Positions 40,663 to 49,749 are shown, numbered from the stretch's first letter. The stretch: 64,000 nucleotides of DNA from Algicella marina (GCF_009931615.1 NZ_CP046620.1:1007501-1071500), one strand, 5' to 3'. Notes: generated by a model from the letters alone, not told the origin. Translations and numbers: made by a program.

Positions 40663-42270
40663 TCAGACCATCATCTCTTTCGTGGCCGTCAGCTTGATCT
40701 CCGGATAGTCGCGCTCCACGCGGTCGATATCCCATTGCAGGCGGGTCATGTAGACCGGGTCGCCGTCGTGATCCTCGGCGATGTGGCCCTTGTTGGCCTT
40801 GACGAAGGCATCGACTTTGGCCTGCGGGCCAGAGAGCCAGCGGGCGGAGGTGAACTGGGTGGGCTCGAAGCGGACGGGGATGCCGTATTCGAGCTCGATG
40901 CGGGAGGCGAGCACTTCAAATTGCAACTGGCCGACGACGCCGACGATCCAGCCAGAGCCGATGGTGGGTTTGAAGAGCTTGGAAGCGCCTTCCTCGGCAA
41001 ATTGGGTAAGCGCTTTTTCGAGGTGCTTGGCCTTCATCGGATCCGTTGCGCGGACGGATTGCAGAAGCTCGGGCGCGAAGGAAGGGATGCCGGAGAAGTG
41101 CAGTTCCTCGCCCTCGGTCAGCCCGTCGCCGATGCGCAACTGGCCGTGGTTGGGGATGCCGATGATATCGCCGGCCCATGCGTCCTCGGCCAGTTCGCGA
41201 TCGTTGGCGAGGAAGAGGACGGGGTTGGAGATGGCCATCGGTTTCTTCGAGCGGACATGGGTGAGTTTCATGCCGCGCTTGAAGTGGCCGGCGCAGAGGC
41301 GGACGAAGGCCACGCGGTCACGGTGTTTCGGGTCCATGTTCGCCTGAACCTTGAAGACGAAGCCGGAAACCTTTGTTTCATCGGGAGAAATCTGGCGTTC
41401 CTGCGCGGGACGAACCTGCGGCTCGGGGCCATAGTCGCCGATGCCGGTCATGAGTTCCTGCACGCCGAAGGAGTTGATGGCGGAGCCGAACCAGATTGGC
41501 GTGAGGGTGCCGTCGAGGAAAGCTTGCCGGTTGAAGGCGGGCAGAAGCTCGCGGGCCATCTCGACCTCTTCGCGCAGCTTTTCCAGCAGATCGGCAGGAA
41601 TGTGATCGGCGATTTTCGGATCGTCGAGCCCGTCGATCTTGATGCTTTCGGCCTTCTTGTTGCGGTCGGCCCTGTCCATCAGTTCCAGCCGGTTGTGGAG
41701 CATGTCGTAGGCACCGAGGAACTCACGGCCCATGCCGATGGGCCAACTCGCGGGCGTCACGTCGATGGCGAGGTTTTCCTGGATCTCGTCGATGATGTCG
41801 AAGGTATCGCGGCTTTCGCGGTCCATCTTGTTGCAGAAGGTGAGGATGGGCAGGTCGCGCAGGCGGCAGACCTCGAAGAGCTTCTGGGTCTGGCTCTCCA
41901 CCCCCTTGGCGCCGTCGATCACCATGATGGCGGCATCGACCGCCGTGAGGGTGCGGTAGGTATCTTCCGAGAAGTCCGAGTGGCCCGGCGTGTCGACGAG
42001 GTTGAACCAGTAGTTGCCGAACTCGAAGGACATTGCGGAGGCCGAGACGGATATGCCGCGATCCTTCTCCATCTGCATGAAGTCCGAGCGGGAGCGACGC
42101 GCCTCGCCCTTGGCGCGGACCTGACCGGCCATCTGGATCGCGCCGCCGTAGAGGAGAAATTTCTCAGTCAGGGTGGTTTTCCCTGCATCGGGATGCGAAA
42201 TGATGGCAAAGGTCCGGCGCCGGGCAATTTCCGGCGGCAGATCGGGAGAGTTATGGGCGCGGTCTAACAT
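40663..42270 (-). CDS. prfC: Peptide chain release factor 3
   Basis: GTPase that removes RF1/RF2 from ribosomes after termination. 535 residues from ATG 42270 (MLDRAHNSPDLPPEIARRR), the usual size; an in-frame extension to 42486 lies beyond the conserved start and is rejected. G1 SHPDAGKTTLTEK, switch II DTPGHSDFSEDTYR, G4 NKMDRE. A divergent lipoprotein hydrolase gene starts 55 bases upstream. Confidence 0.95.
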   Translation of the reverse strand: MLDRAHNSPDLPPEIARRRTFAIISHPDAGKTTLTEKFLLYGGAIQMAGQVRAKGEARRSRSDFMQMEKDRGISVSASAMSFEFGNYWFNLVDTPGHSDFSEDTYRTLTAVDAAIMVIDGAKGVESQTQKLFEVCRLRDLPILTFCNKMDRESRDTFDIIDEIQENLAIDVTPASWPIGMGREFLGAYDMLHNRLELMDRADRNKKAESIKIDGLDDPKIADHIPADLLEKLREEVEMARELLPAFNRQAFLDGTLTPIWFGSAINSFGVQELMTGIGDYGPEPQVRPAQERQISPDETKVSGFVFKVQANMDPKHRDRVAFVRLCAGHFKRGMKLTHVRSKKPMAISNPVLFLANDRELAEDAWAGDIIGIPNHGQLRIGDGLTEGEELHFSGIPSFAPELLQSVRATDPMKAKHLEKALTQFAEEGASKLFKPTIGSGWIVGVVGQLQFEVLASRIELEYGIPVRFEPTQFTSARWLSGPQAKVDAFVKANKGHIAEDHDGDPVYMTRLQWDIDRVERDYPEIKLTATKEMMV

Positions 42271-42325
42271 GGGCGTGCTATAGCCGGGCCGGTTGGCGGG
42301 AGCAAGAATGACTGGAGACTGGACG

Positions 42326-43261
42326 ATGCGGAATTGGGCAAAGGGTCTGGCGGGTGCCATGGCGCTGGGGCTGATCGCACTGGCGGCCGGATGCGGCGGC
42401 AATGGGCCGATTGCCGGGACGATGCTGGCCATCGGGCGGGCGCAGGCGGGAATGGCGGCGAAAACCGTGGAGACCCCGAGTGGCACGGTACATTACCTGG
42501 AAGGTGGCAAGGGCGAACCGGTGTTGCTGCTGCATGGCATCTATGCGCGCAAGGAGCATTGGCTGGATTTCTCCGAGCAACTGACCGGCCACTACCGGGT
42601 TATTGCGCTCGACCTGCCCGGATTCGGGGACAATGCGCCGCTGGAGCCGGGCGGCTACCGGCTGAGCCGTCAGGTGTCGGCGCTGGCGGGTGTGATGGAT
42701 GCGCTGGGGTTGCAGAGCGCCCACATCGCCGCGAATTCGATGGGTGGGCAGATCGCGGGCACATTGGCGGTGGAGCAGCCTACGCGGGTGCGCAGCCTCG
42801 CCTTCATCGGCAGTCCGCTGGGCGTGCGCGGACCAAAGACTACCGCGTTCGAGAAGGCGGTGGACAGGGGACGGGCACCGCTGGTGGTGCGTAGCCTGGA
42901 GGATTTCGAGGCGCGCAACGCGGTGTTGTTCCCGGGTGCGGTACCGGATGCACCCGGAGCGATCATCAGGTCGTGGGCGACGGCGGAGGTGGCGCGGGGG
43001 CCGCTGAACCAGCAAATCTGGGACGAGGTCGCCAGTTATGACGTGACGCCGTTGCAGTTGATCGCACCGAAAATCCGCCAGCCGGCACTGGTCGTGTGGT
43101 GCCAGCAGGACGAGGTGTTCCACCCGAGCGGGGGGCCGGTTCTGGCGGTGGCGCTGCCGAACGCGGAGCTGCAGCGTCCGGAAGATTGCGGCCATGTGCC
43201 GATGCTCGACAAGCCGACGCTGACGGGCAAGCTGTACCGGACATTCCTGAAGGGGTTGTGA
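42326..43261 (+). CDS. Alpha/beta hydrolase lipoprotein
   Basis: 311 residues from ATG 42326, eight bases after GGAG. Signal with lipobox LIALAAGC gives a lipid-anchored periplasmic protein. The alpha/beta-hydrolase fold is complete: oxyanion HGIYARKEHW, nucleophile elbow ANSMGGQ (Ser), acid in WCQQDEVF and His in CGHVPMLDKP. Closest in general look to esterase/haloperoxidase-like members; substrate not predictable. ATG 42308 is a possible alternative start. Confidence 0.82.
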   Translation: MRNWAKGLAGAMALGLIALAAGCGGNGPIAGTMLAIGRAQAGMAAKTVETPSGTVHYLEGGKGEPVLLLHGIYARKEHWLDFSEQLTGHYRVIALDLPGFGDNAPLEPGGYRLSRQVSALAGVMDALGLQSAHIAANSMGGQIAGTLAVEQPTRVRSLAFIGSPLGVRGPKTTAFEKAVDRGRAPLVVRSLEDFEARNAVLFPGAVPDAPGAIIRSWATAEVARGPLNQQIWDEVASYDVTPLQLIAPKIRQPALVVWCQQDEVFHPSGGPVLAVALPNAELQRPEDCGHVPMLDKPTLTGKLYRTFLKGL

Positions 43262-43267
43262 GCGGCG

Positions 43268-43573
43268 CTAGGTGACGCCGCGGTTGCCTTCGAGATCGGC
43301 GACCTGCGCCGCCCATTCGTGGGCGGGGTCCTCGGAAACGCGTTCGGTGCCTGAACGGCGGTACCAGTAATCGGAGTTGAACCGGTCGCCTTCTATCCAG
43401 TGGGCGAGCGCGTGGACGCGATCATAGGCGGGTGTGCCTTCCGCCGTCTGGCAGATGGCATGGGCTTCTTCCCATTCCGGCCCCATGCGCAGACCACCCT
43501 TGCGCAGCCACCAGAGCGCCCGCAGGGGCGCTGGAAAATCATCGGGGGGCGTGGTTGCCGAGAAGTCTTCCAT
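43268..43573 (-). CDS. Conserved hypothetical protein (about 101 residues)
   Basis: Small soluble protein from ATG 43573 (MEDFSATTPPDDFPAPL). The pattern PLRALWWLRKGGLRMGPEWEEAH, AICQ-AEGTPAYD and VHALAHWIEGD-N-DYWYRR recurs in proteobacterial hypothetical proteins, with conserved Trp, His and Tyr that suggest a ligand or metal site. A longer start at 43615 is possible. Convergent with the hydrolase, six bases between stops. Function unknown. Confidence 0.65.
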   Translation of the reverse strand: MEDFSATTPPDDFPAPLRALWWLRKGGLRMGPEWEEAHAICQTAEGTPAYDRVHALAHWIEGDRFNSDYWYRRSGTERVSEDPAHEWAAQVADLEGNRGVT

Positions 43574-43695
43574 GGGGAACTCCGTTTCCATGCAGATTTG
43601 CCGATAGATTCGCATGTGGCAAGTGCGGAGTGGGGGGCGTTGACACCGGAGGCAAAGCAGGGATGTTAGCGGCAGACAGAGAGAGGGAGAGCAAA

Positions 43696-44475
43696 ATGGA
43701 TTTGGGAATTACCGGCAAGCGGGCGATTGTCTGCGCGGCCTCCAAGGGGCTGGGTCGTGGATGTGCCGAGGCTCTGGCCGCCGCGGGTGTCGATCTGGTG
43801 ATCAATGCGCGGACGCAGGAGACGCTGGAGACGACGGCGGAGGAATTGCGCACCACCCATGGCGTGAGCGTGACGGTCGTGGCCGGCGATATCGCCACGG
43901 AGGCAGGGCAGGAGGCGCTGCTGAAGGCCGGGGAGGGCGCCGATATCCTCGTCAACAATGCCGGTGGGCCGCCGCCGGGGATGTGGAGCGAATGGACGCG
44001 GGACGATTTTATCAAGGCGCTCGATGCCAATATGCTGGCACCGATCGCGATGATGAAGGGCGTGCTGCCAGGGATGATCGACCGGGGCTGGGGCCGGGTC
44101 GTCAACATCACCTCGCAGTCGGTGAAGGCGCCGATTCCGGTGCTGGGTCTCTCGAACTCCGCCCGCGCAGGGCTGACGGGTTACGTGGCGGGCACCAGCC
44201 GGCAGGTGGCGCAGCATGGCGTCAACATCAACAACCTGCTGCCGGGCATCCATGCAACGGACCGGGCGATTGCGCTGGATGGCGGTGTGAGCAAGCAGCA
44301 GGGCATTTCCGTGGAGCAGGCCAAGGCTCAGCGTGAGGCGACGATCCCGGCACGGCGGTACGGCACGGCAGCGGAGTTCGGGGCGATGTGTGCGTTCCTC
44401 TGTTCCCAGCACGCCGGTTTCATCGTCGGCCAGAACATCCTGCTGGATGGCGGCGGTGTGAACTCGACACTCTGA
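43696..44475 (+). CDS. SDR-family protein with substituted catalytic Tyr/Lys
   Basis: 259-residue Rossmann protein annotated by similarity as 3-oxoacyl-ACP-reductase-like SDR. Cofactor loop ASKGLGRG and NNAGG are present and Ser140 (NITSQS) aligns with the catalytic serine. Where Tyr-x-x-x-Lys is expected, thirteen residues on, the sequence is Ser153-Asn-Ser-Ala-Arg157 (GLSNSARAGL). A subgroup of SDRs with SN-x-x-R is known and of unclear activity, so this is not a recent mutation. RBS GAGGGAGAG precedes the ATG at 43696. Confidence 0.85.
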   Translation: MDLGITGKRAIVCAASKGLGRGCAEALAAAGVDLVINARTQETLETTAEELRTTHGVSVTVVAGDIATEAGQEALLKAGEGADILVNNAGGPPPGMWSEWTRDDFIKALDANMLAPIAMMKGVLPGMIDRGWGRVVNITSQSVKAPIPVLGLSNSARAGLTGYVAGTSRQVAQHGVNINNLLPGIHATDRAIALDGGVSKQQGISVEQAKAQREATIPARRYGTAAEFGAMCAFLCSQHAGFIVGQNILLDGGGVNSTL

Positions 44476-44482
44476 TCCACGC

Positions 44483-44509
44483 GGTGTGCCGGCACCCGGC
44501 CGGCACACC
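44483..44509 (+). terminator. GC-rich hairpin after the SDR gene, possible terminator
   Basis: Perfect 11-base stem GGTGTGCCGGC / GCCGGCACACC with loop ACCCG (44494-44498), eight bases after the stop. There is no T tract, so termination would be weak or the hairpin may protect the 3' end. Confidence 0.5.
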
Positions 44510-44637
44510 CACCCCGGATTACCAGCCGGGTGACGACAGCCTGCGCACGGGCGATCACGCTTGCGTATGGCCGATAGGCGGGGCAGGCGGCGGCAGCTAA
44601 GACTTGGCGCTAGACCGGTCTTTCAGGATGCTTCCCC

Positions 44638-46038
44638 ATGACTTTCTTCGCTTCTCCCTACGCCCTTGTCCTGCTTGTGCTGGCGGTGACATTGATCTCC
44701 TTTCTGTGGGCACCGCGGCGCGTCGATGCCGATGGGTTCTTCGGCGGTGCCGACCGACTGGGCCGTGCGCCGGGGCTGTGGACACTGACTTTCAGCCAGG
44801 TGACGACGTGGATCTTTGCGCGGAGCCTGATGAATGCTGCCATCCTCGGCTTTTACTACGGCATGCCGGGGGCGCTGGCCTACACGGCTTACTACCTGAG
44901 TTTCATCACCGGCATGTGGATTGTCGGGCGGCTGCGGATGCGGGGCGCCGGTTCCGTTCAGGAGTGGCTGCGGGAGGAATTTGGGCCGGTCGGCACCGGA
45001 TGCTACAACGTGGTGGTGGCCTTGCGGCTGATGTCCGAAGTGTTCGCGAACCTGCTGGTGGTGGGGGTGCTTTTCGGCGCGGCGTTCGAGGCCACCCATG
45101 CCGGTGAACTGGCGATGGTGGGGATGGCTCTGATCGGGCTGGGGTACTCGGCGATGGGCGGGCTGCGGGCCAGCCTGAGGACGGACGTGGTACAGATGGC
45201 GCTGTTTGCCGTGGTTTTTGCCGTGGCGTTCGTGGCGATGGTGACGGGACCGGGATTCTTCGCGTCCGCCGTCATCGTTTCCGGCGGCGTCGCCGGGCCA
45301 GGGCCTGGCTGGGCGCTGCTGGCGGTGGCGCTGTTGCAGGTGCTGTCCTACCCGGCGCATGACCCGGTGATGATGGACCGCGGGTTCCTGGCCGATGAGC
45401 GGACGACGCGCAATGCGTTCTTGTATGCGTTCTGGATTTCGGCAGCGTTCATCCTCGGCTTCGGCATCTTCGGGATACAGGCGGGGATACTGGCGGGCGA
45501 GGGCGAGGCGATGGAGGCGGTCTGGGCGCGGATGTTCGGGCCGTTCGTGCTGTTCTGCCTTAGTGCCAGCCTGATCGTGTCGGCCCTGTCGACGCTCGAC
45601 AGCGCATTGGCTTCCGCCGCGCGGCTTGCGGTGGTGGAGTTGCGCCTCGGTGCGCGGACGGTGGCGAATGGGCGGATCGCGATGGCCGCGTTCATGCTCG
45701 GCGGCGTGCTGCTTTTGCTGGCCGAGACGGAGGACCTTTTCGCCGCCGTCGCGGTGAGCGGCACGGCCTCGATGTTCCTCGCCCCCGTGCTGCTGATCGG
45801 CCTCTTTCTGGGCCGGCCCATCCCGCTCTGGTCCTACCTCGTGAGCTTCGCGGCGGCGATGGCGGGGGCGGCGGTGTATTTCTTCGAGGGGAGTGCGGCG
45901 GTGGCCTGGCTGTTCGGCGACATGCACAAGTACCTGTTGCTGCTGGAGATTTGCATCATCGTTCTTGCGGTGGGGTTTGGGGCGTGTTTGACTGCCGTAT
46001 TCGCCGATGGACGTAGATCCAGGAAAGGCTTTTCATGA
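44638..46038 (+). CDS. Sodium:solute symporter family protein
   Basis: 466 residues with about twelve to thirteen helices matching the SSS family (SLC5-like): DGFFGGADRLGRAPGLWTL at the start, VQEWLREEFG, ALSTLDSALASAARL (the conserved sodium-site serines in TM8). Secondary active uptake of an unidentified organic solute. A short form compared with 500-600 residue members. Overlaps the next gene by four bases. Confidence 0.82.
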   Translation: MTFFASPYALVLLVLAVTLISFLWAPRRVDADGFFGGADRLGRAPGLWTLTFSQVTTWIFARSLMNAAILGFYYGMPGALAYTAYYLSFITGMWIVGRLRMRGAGSVQEWLREEFGPVGTGCYNVVVALRLMSEVFANLLVVGVLFGAAFEATHAGELAMVGMALIGLGYSAMGGLRASLRTDVVQMALFAVVFAVAFVAMVTGPGFFASAVIVSGGVAGPGPGWALLAVALLQVLSYPAHDPVMMDRGFLADERTTRNAFLYAFWISAAFILGFGIFGIQAGILAGEGEAMEAVWARMFGPFVLFCLSASLIVSALSTLDSALASAARLAVVELRLGARTVANGRIAMAAFMLGGVLLLLAETEDLFAAVAVSGTASMFLAPVLLIGLFLGRPIPLWSYLVSFAAAMAGAAVYFFEGSAAVAWLFGDMHKYLLLLEICIIVLAVGFGACLTAVFADGRRSRKGFS

Positions 46039-46502
46039 CTCATCGAGCGGCGGGTAAGCCGAATTTCTGGCTATTCGGCTTCTTGCTGGCATTGGCTTTC
46101 CTTCTTTTTGAAGGGGCTTTCGGTTTAATGATGTTATCCGGTTCCGGCAGTGTTTTCTCGGTCGCGTTGAACAGCTCTCTGGCCTTGTTGTTTTCCGTCT
46201 TCCTTATCGCCTTTCTCGTGGCGGGCCGTCTGCGCCGGCGGCTATCAGAGAGGGAGCTGTGGCGCGTTGCGGGCGCGAGTGCGGCGTTCTCAGTTCTGGG
46301 GAACGCAATCATGATTTATTCCATGGAATGGGCCAATTGGGAAATGATGTTCGAACCGGCCGCGATAGTGGCGCTGCTCATATCGTTTGCCGTTCTAGTG
46401 GTAGTGGTGCGGGCTACCTTCGGGTTGATCATGCGCATCCGACTGAAGAGCCTCGGCTGCGACTCCTTGGCCGGCGAGATGGGGCCTCCCGGGCGGTTCT
46501 GA
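46035..46502 (+). CDS. Hypothetical four-helix membrane protein
   Basis: 155 residues; four helices (FWLFGFLLALAFLLFEGAFG, ALNSSLALLFSVFLIAFLVAG, LWRVAGASAAFSVLGNAIMIY, AIVALLISFAVLVVVVRATFG). The cytoplasmic RLRRRLSERELWR and the late GLIMRIRLKSLGCD recall the ABZJ_00895 family, but this is a weak match. The DNA is noticeably less GC-rich than its neighbours. It overlaps the symporter stop as ATGA. Confidence 0.55.
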   Translation: MTHRAAGKPNFWLFGFLLALAFLLFEGAFGLMMLSGSGSVFSVALNSSLALLFSVFLIAFLVAGRLRRRLSERELWRVAGASAAFSVLGNAIMIYSMEWANWEMMFEPAAIVALLISFAVLVVVVRATFGLIMRIRLKSLGCDSLAGEMGPPGRF

Positions 46503-46589
46503 CGGGTGGCGCTGCATCCTGTCTTGCCTTGTTATCGCGTTGCATCATTGCTAGATGCCTGAACCTGACGGAAATGATCGGGAAGCGGC

Positions 46590-47708
46590 ATGGTGCCACG
46601 GCTGGAGCTTGAGGATCTGACATGCGTCTTCGACGACGTGGCCGTGGTCGACGGCGTGTCGCTCGGCATTCATCCGGGGCAAGTGACCTGCCTGCTGGGG
46701 CCGTCGGGCTGCGGCAAGTCGACGACCCTGCGCATGGCTGCAGGTGTGGAGCGGACGCAGGCGGGCAGCGTGCGTATCGACGGCCGGGTGGTGGCTGACG
46801 CGACAACGCATCTGCCGCCGGAGGCGCGGGGCATCGGTATGATGTTTCAGGATTTTGCGCTGTTCCCGCATCTGACGGCGGCGGAGAACGTCGGTTTCGG
46901 TCTGGGCCGCAAAGATGCAGGCCGAACGGCGCGTGTACAGGACTTGCTGGAGCGTGTCGGACTGGCGGAAATGGCGGACAAGTATCCGCACCAGTTGTCC
47001 GGCGGAGAGCAACAGCGGGTGGCGCTGGCACGGGCGCTGGCGCCGCGGCCCAGTGTGATGCTCATGGACGAGCCGTTCAGCGGGCTGGACAACCGGTTGC
47101 GTGACGAAATCCGCGACCAGACGCTGGAGATCCTGAAAGAGGAAGGCGCGGCGGTGCTGCTGGTGACGCACGAGCCCGACGAGGCGATGCGGATGGCCGA
47201 CCAGATCGCGCTGATGCGCAAGGGGCGGATCGTGCAGGTGGGAGCGCCCTATAATATCTACAACGCACCGGTGGATGCGGAGGCGGCCGGCTTTTTCAGC
47301 GACATCAACCTTTTGCACGGCGTCGTTCAGGACTTTTCCACCGACACACCGTTCGGCCAGTTCTTCTGCCCAAATATGCGCGACGAGGCGGATGTGGAAA
47401 TCATCATCCGCCCCCAGCATTTGAAGCTTGATTTCGACCGGCAGGGTACCGGCCCGCTGCCGACGGCCTCCGACGGGGTGGCGGCGCGGGGGCAGGTGGC
47501 GCGGGCGCGGTTCATGGGGCATGAGAGCCTCGTCGAGCTGATGATGGATCACGACGGCTCGATCCTGAAGGCGACGGTGCCGGGGGTGTTTCTGCCGAAG
47601 ACGGGAACGCCGCTGTGGCTGAGCCTGCGGCGGGACCGGTGTTTCGTGTTCCCCTGCAAGCGCCAGAGCCGGGTGACGAGCCCGTGGCTGAACAGTCCGG
47701 CGGCATGA
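46590..47708 (+). CDS. ABC transporter ATP-binding protein (FbpC/PotA-like), no permease nearby
   Basis: 372 residues. Walker A GPSGCGKST, Q-loop MMFQDFALFPH, signature LSGGEQQR, Walker B PSVMLMDEPFSGLD, switch TAHEP equivalent VTHEPDEA, and a C-terminal TOBE-like region (QHLKLDF ... FMGHESLVELMM). This architecture is that of iron(III), spermidine or sugar importers. No permease or binding protein is adjacent; it is instead coupled by ATGA to a sirtuin gene. Confidence 0.85.
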   Translation: MVPRLELEDLTCVFDDVAVVDGVSLGIHPGQVTCLLGPSGCGKSTTLRMAAGVERTQAGSVRIDGRVVADATTHLPPEARGIGMMFQDFALFPHLTAAENVGFGLGRKDAGRTARVQDLLERVGLAEMADKYPHQLSGGEQQRVALARALAPRPSVMLMDEPFSGLDNRLRDEIRDQTLEILKEEGAAVLLVTHEPDEAMRMADQIALMRKGRIVQVGAPYNIYNAPVDAEAAGFFSDINLLHGVVQDFSTDTPFGQFFCPNMRDEADVEIIIRPQHLKLDFDRQGTGPLPTASDGVAARGQVARARFMGHESLVELMMDHDGSILKATVPGVFLPKTGTPLWLSLRRDRCFVFPCKRQSRVTSPWLNSPAA

Positions 47709-48394
47709 TCGTCATACTGACCGGGGCGGGGATTTCGGCGGAGAGCGGGCTGGCCACGTTCCGCGACCTCGGCGGGATATGGAGCCAGGTGCGACTTGAG
47801 GAAGTGGCGACGCCCGAAGCTTTCCGCGCCGATCCGGAGCGGGTGCAGGCTTTTTACAATGCGCGGCGGGCACAGGCAGCGCAGGCAACACCGAACGCGG
47901 CGCATGTGGCGCTGGGGCATCTGCAGGCGGCGCTGGACGATGACCTGCTGCTGGTGACGCAGAATGTCGATGACCTGCATGAGCGCGGCGGGGCGAAGGC
48001 GGTGCACATGCACGGCAGCCTGTTCTCCGCCCTGTGTGGGGAGTGCGGAGCGCGGGAACCGTGGCAGGGAGAACTGGGAAATGGGGAGCGTTGTGCAGCC
48101 TGCGGGTTGGAAACGCTGCGGCCGGATGTCGTGTGGTTCGGGGAAATGCCTTACCACATGGAGCGCATTGAAGCAGCGCTGCAAAAGGCTGAGCTGTTCG
48201 TATCCATCGGGACGAGCGGGCAGGTCTATCCCGCGGCCGGTTTCGCGGCGCTGGCGCGGGATTGCGGGGCGGATACGCTGGAGTTGAACCTCGAAGCGAC
48301 GGGCGGCGCCTTTGACCGGGTCGAGACGGGCCGGGCAACCGAGATTGTACCGCTGTGGGTGCAGAAGACGCTGGGGCGACAGGTAAGCGATTGA
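47705..48394 (+). CDS. cobB: NAD-dependent protein deacylase (sirtuin, CobB type)
   Basis: Removes acyl groups from lysines using NAD. 229 residues from ATG 47705. NAD site TGAGISAESGLATFRD, QNVDDLHERGG, catalytic His in HMHGSLF, and zinc Cys in CGECGA and CAACGL. Tyr51 and Arg54 (FYNARR) form the Y-x-x-R pattern of class III sirtuins, which favours desuccinylation and demalonylation as well as deacetylation. Overlaps the ABC ATPase stop. Confidence 0.93.
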   Translation: MIVILTGAGISAESGLATFRDLGGIWSQVRLEEVATPEAFRADPERVQAFYNARRAQAAQATPNAAHVALGHLQAALDDDLLLVTQNVDDLHERGGAKAVHMHGSLFSALCGECGAREPWQGELGNGERCAACGLETLRPDVVWFGEMPYHMERIEAALQKAELFVSIGTSGQVYPAAGFAALARDCGADTLELNLEATGGAFDRVETGRATEIVPLWVQKTLGRQVSD

Positions 48395-48397
48395 ATC

Positions 48398-48430
48398 CTG
48401 CCCGGAATGACCTTTTAGGGCAGTATTTTT
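48398..48430 (+). terminator. Probable terminator after cobB
   Basis: CTGCCC (48398-48403) pairs with GGGCAG (48418-48423) across a 14-base loop and is followed by TATTTTT. The stem is short, so moderate confidence; it separates the sirtuin from the tat operon. Confidence 0.5.
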
Positions 48431-48549
48431 AGGGTTGAGGCACGCTTTGGGGTTTTCCCCGGGCCTTGCAGGCAATACATAGACGAACGATGTGGACGGT
48501 TGCGGAGCGGGCCTGTTGTACCCGCGGTGGCCATCAAGGGAGAAACGAA

Positions 48550-48765
48550 ATGCTGAACAATATCGGTTTGCCGGGTATCCTGCTGATCGCGGTTGTGGTG
48601 CTGGTGCTCTTCGGGCGCGGCAAGATTTCCTCGCTCATGGGGGAAGTCGGCAAGGGTATCACCAGCTTCAAGAAGGGCATCAACGAGGGCAAGGCGGAGC
48701 TTGAAAACGCTGCTGCCGAGGATGCCCACGACGTGACGCCGCACGCGGAAAAAGACAAGGCGTAA
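48550..48765 (+). CDS. tatA: Twin-arginine translocase subunit TatA
   Basis: Forms the protein-conducting assembly for folded, twin-arginine-signal proteins. 71 residues from ATG 48550 with AGGGAG upstream. N-out transmembrane helix ([18 protein letters not shown]), hinge and amphipathic helix ([21 protein letters not shown]), then an acidic tail. Head of the tatA-tatB-tatC group; no TatE-like second copy seen. Confidence 0.95.
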   Translation: MLNNIGLPGILLIAVVVLVLFGRGKISSLMGEVGKGITSFKKGINEGKAELENAAAEDAHDVTPHAEKDKA

Positions 48766-48787
48766 AGCCATTTGAAGGCGTAAACTC

Positions 48788-49183
48788 ATGTTCGATATTG
48801 GCTGGCTCGAACTGATCGTGATCGGCATCGTCGCGCTGATCGTCGTCGGCCCGAAAGACTTGCCGGGCATGTTCCGCACGGCAGGGCGGTTCATGGGCAA
48901 GGCGCGGGCGATGGCGCGGGAATTCCAGCGCAGCATGGAGGAGGCCGCGGACGAATCCGGATTGAAGGATGCGACGAAGGGCCTGAATGATATCGGCGAC
49001 TTCACGCGCTCTCCGACCAAATCCGCCAGCAAGTCCGCGCAGGATTACGCCAAGAAATTCATGAAGGACGACAAGGCGAAGGCTGGCGCAGACAAGGCAG
49101 CGGCCAAGCCGTCGGCGGACGCTTCGGCCCCTGAAACTACGCCGGCGCCGGATGACACGACGCCGACGCCAGACAAGGCCTGA
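48788..49183 (+). CDS. tatB: Twin-arginine translocase subunit TatB
   Basis: Partner of TatC in the Tat receptor complex. 131 residues: MFDIGWLELIVIGIVALIVVGPKDLPG, the hallmark N-terminus with conserved Glu8 and Gly-Pro hinge, a long amphipathic helix and a low-complexity Ala/Pro/Thr/Asp tail. 22 bases after tatA. Followed four bases on by an unexpected truncated TatC-like gene. Confidence 0.95.
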   Translation: MFDIGWLELIVIGIVALIVVGPKDLPGMFRTAGRFMGKARAMAREFQRSMEEAADESGLKDATKGLNDIGDFTRSPTKSASKSAQDYAKKFMKDDKAKAGADKAAAKPSADASAPETTPAPDDTTPTPDKA

Positions 49184-49187
49184 TACG

Positions 49188-49733
49188 ATGTCCGCCGCGC
49201 ACCGCGATGAAACCGGCCTGTTCTGGCAGATGTTTCATATCGTAGCTGCGTTCTCGTTCGCCGGGTTCGTCTGTTTTTTCGCAGCGCAGGATGTTGTGCC
49301 GCTTCTGTCCGCGCCATTGGCTGAGGCGATGCCGAACGGCCAGCCGCGGATGGTGTTCACCAGCGTTCAGGACATGTTTTTGCTTCACACGCAGGTTGCG
49401 CTGGCGGCCGGACTGCTGGCTGCGGTTCCGGTGATTGCTTTCCACAGCCTGAGCGGTGAAGGCGCGGCTGGGCGGTTCGCGGTGGCGCTGCTGTCTTTGG
49501 CATTGTTCGCGGCGGGGCTGGCATACGCACTGAGCATTCATGTGCCGGGTGAGTTTCGTGAGATGATCGAGTTCTGGCCTGGGCTGCCGGACGGACCGGA
49601 CTTTTCGATGAGAGACTGGACCTCTTACGGGTTGAAGATCGGCATGATCATGGGGCTGGTGTTTCAGTTGCCGCTCGTGATCTATGCCTTTGTGCGGCGT
49701 GGTCTGCCTGCCGACCAATCGGCGCAGGGCTGA
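49188..49733 (+). CDS. Truncated, divergent TatC-like protein between tatB and tatC
   Basis: 181 residues from ATG 49188, about four helices. It aligns with the neighbouring TatC in two blocks: [12 protein letters not shown] ... [23 protein letters not shown] against AAPICGAL ... [23 protein letters not shown], and [24 protein letters not shown] against [24 protein letters not shown]. It lacks the N-terminal EHLxELRxR signal-binding segment and stops before TM5-TM6. The reading frame is intact with normal codon use, so it is not an obvious pseudogene. Role unknown: regulator, remnant or specialised Tat component. Confidence 0.8.
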   Translation: MSAAHRDETGLFWQMFHIVAAFSFAGFVCFFAAQDVVPLLSAPLAEAMPNGQPRMVFTSVQDMFLLHTQVALAAGLLAAVPVIAFHSLSGEGAAGRFAVALLSLALFAAGLAYALSIHVPGEFREMIEFWPGLPDGPDFSMRDWTSYGLKIGMIMGLVFQLPLVIYAFVRRGLPADQSAQG

Positions 49734-49749
49734 CGGAGAGAATGTGAGT

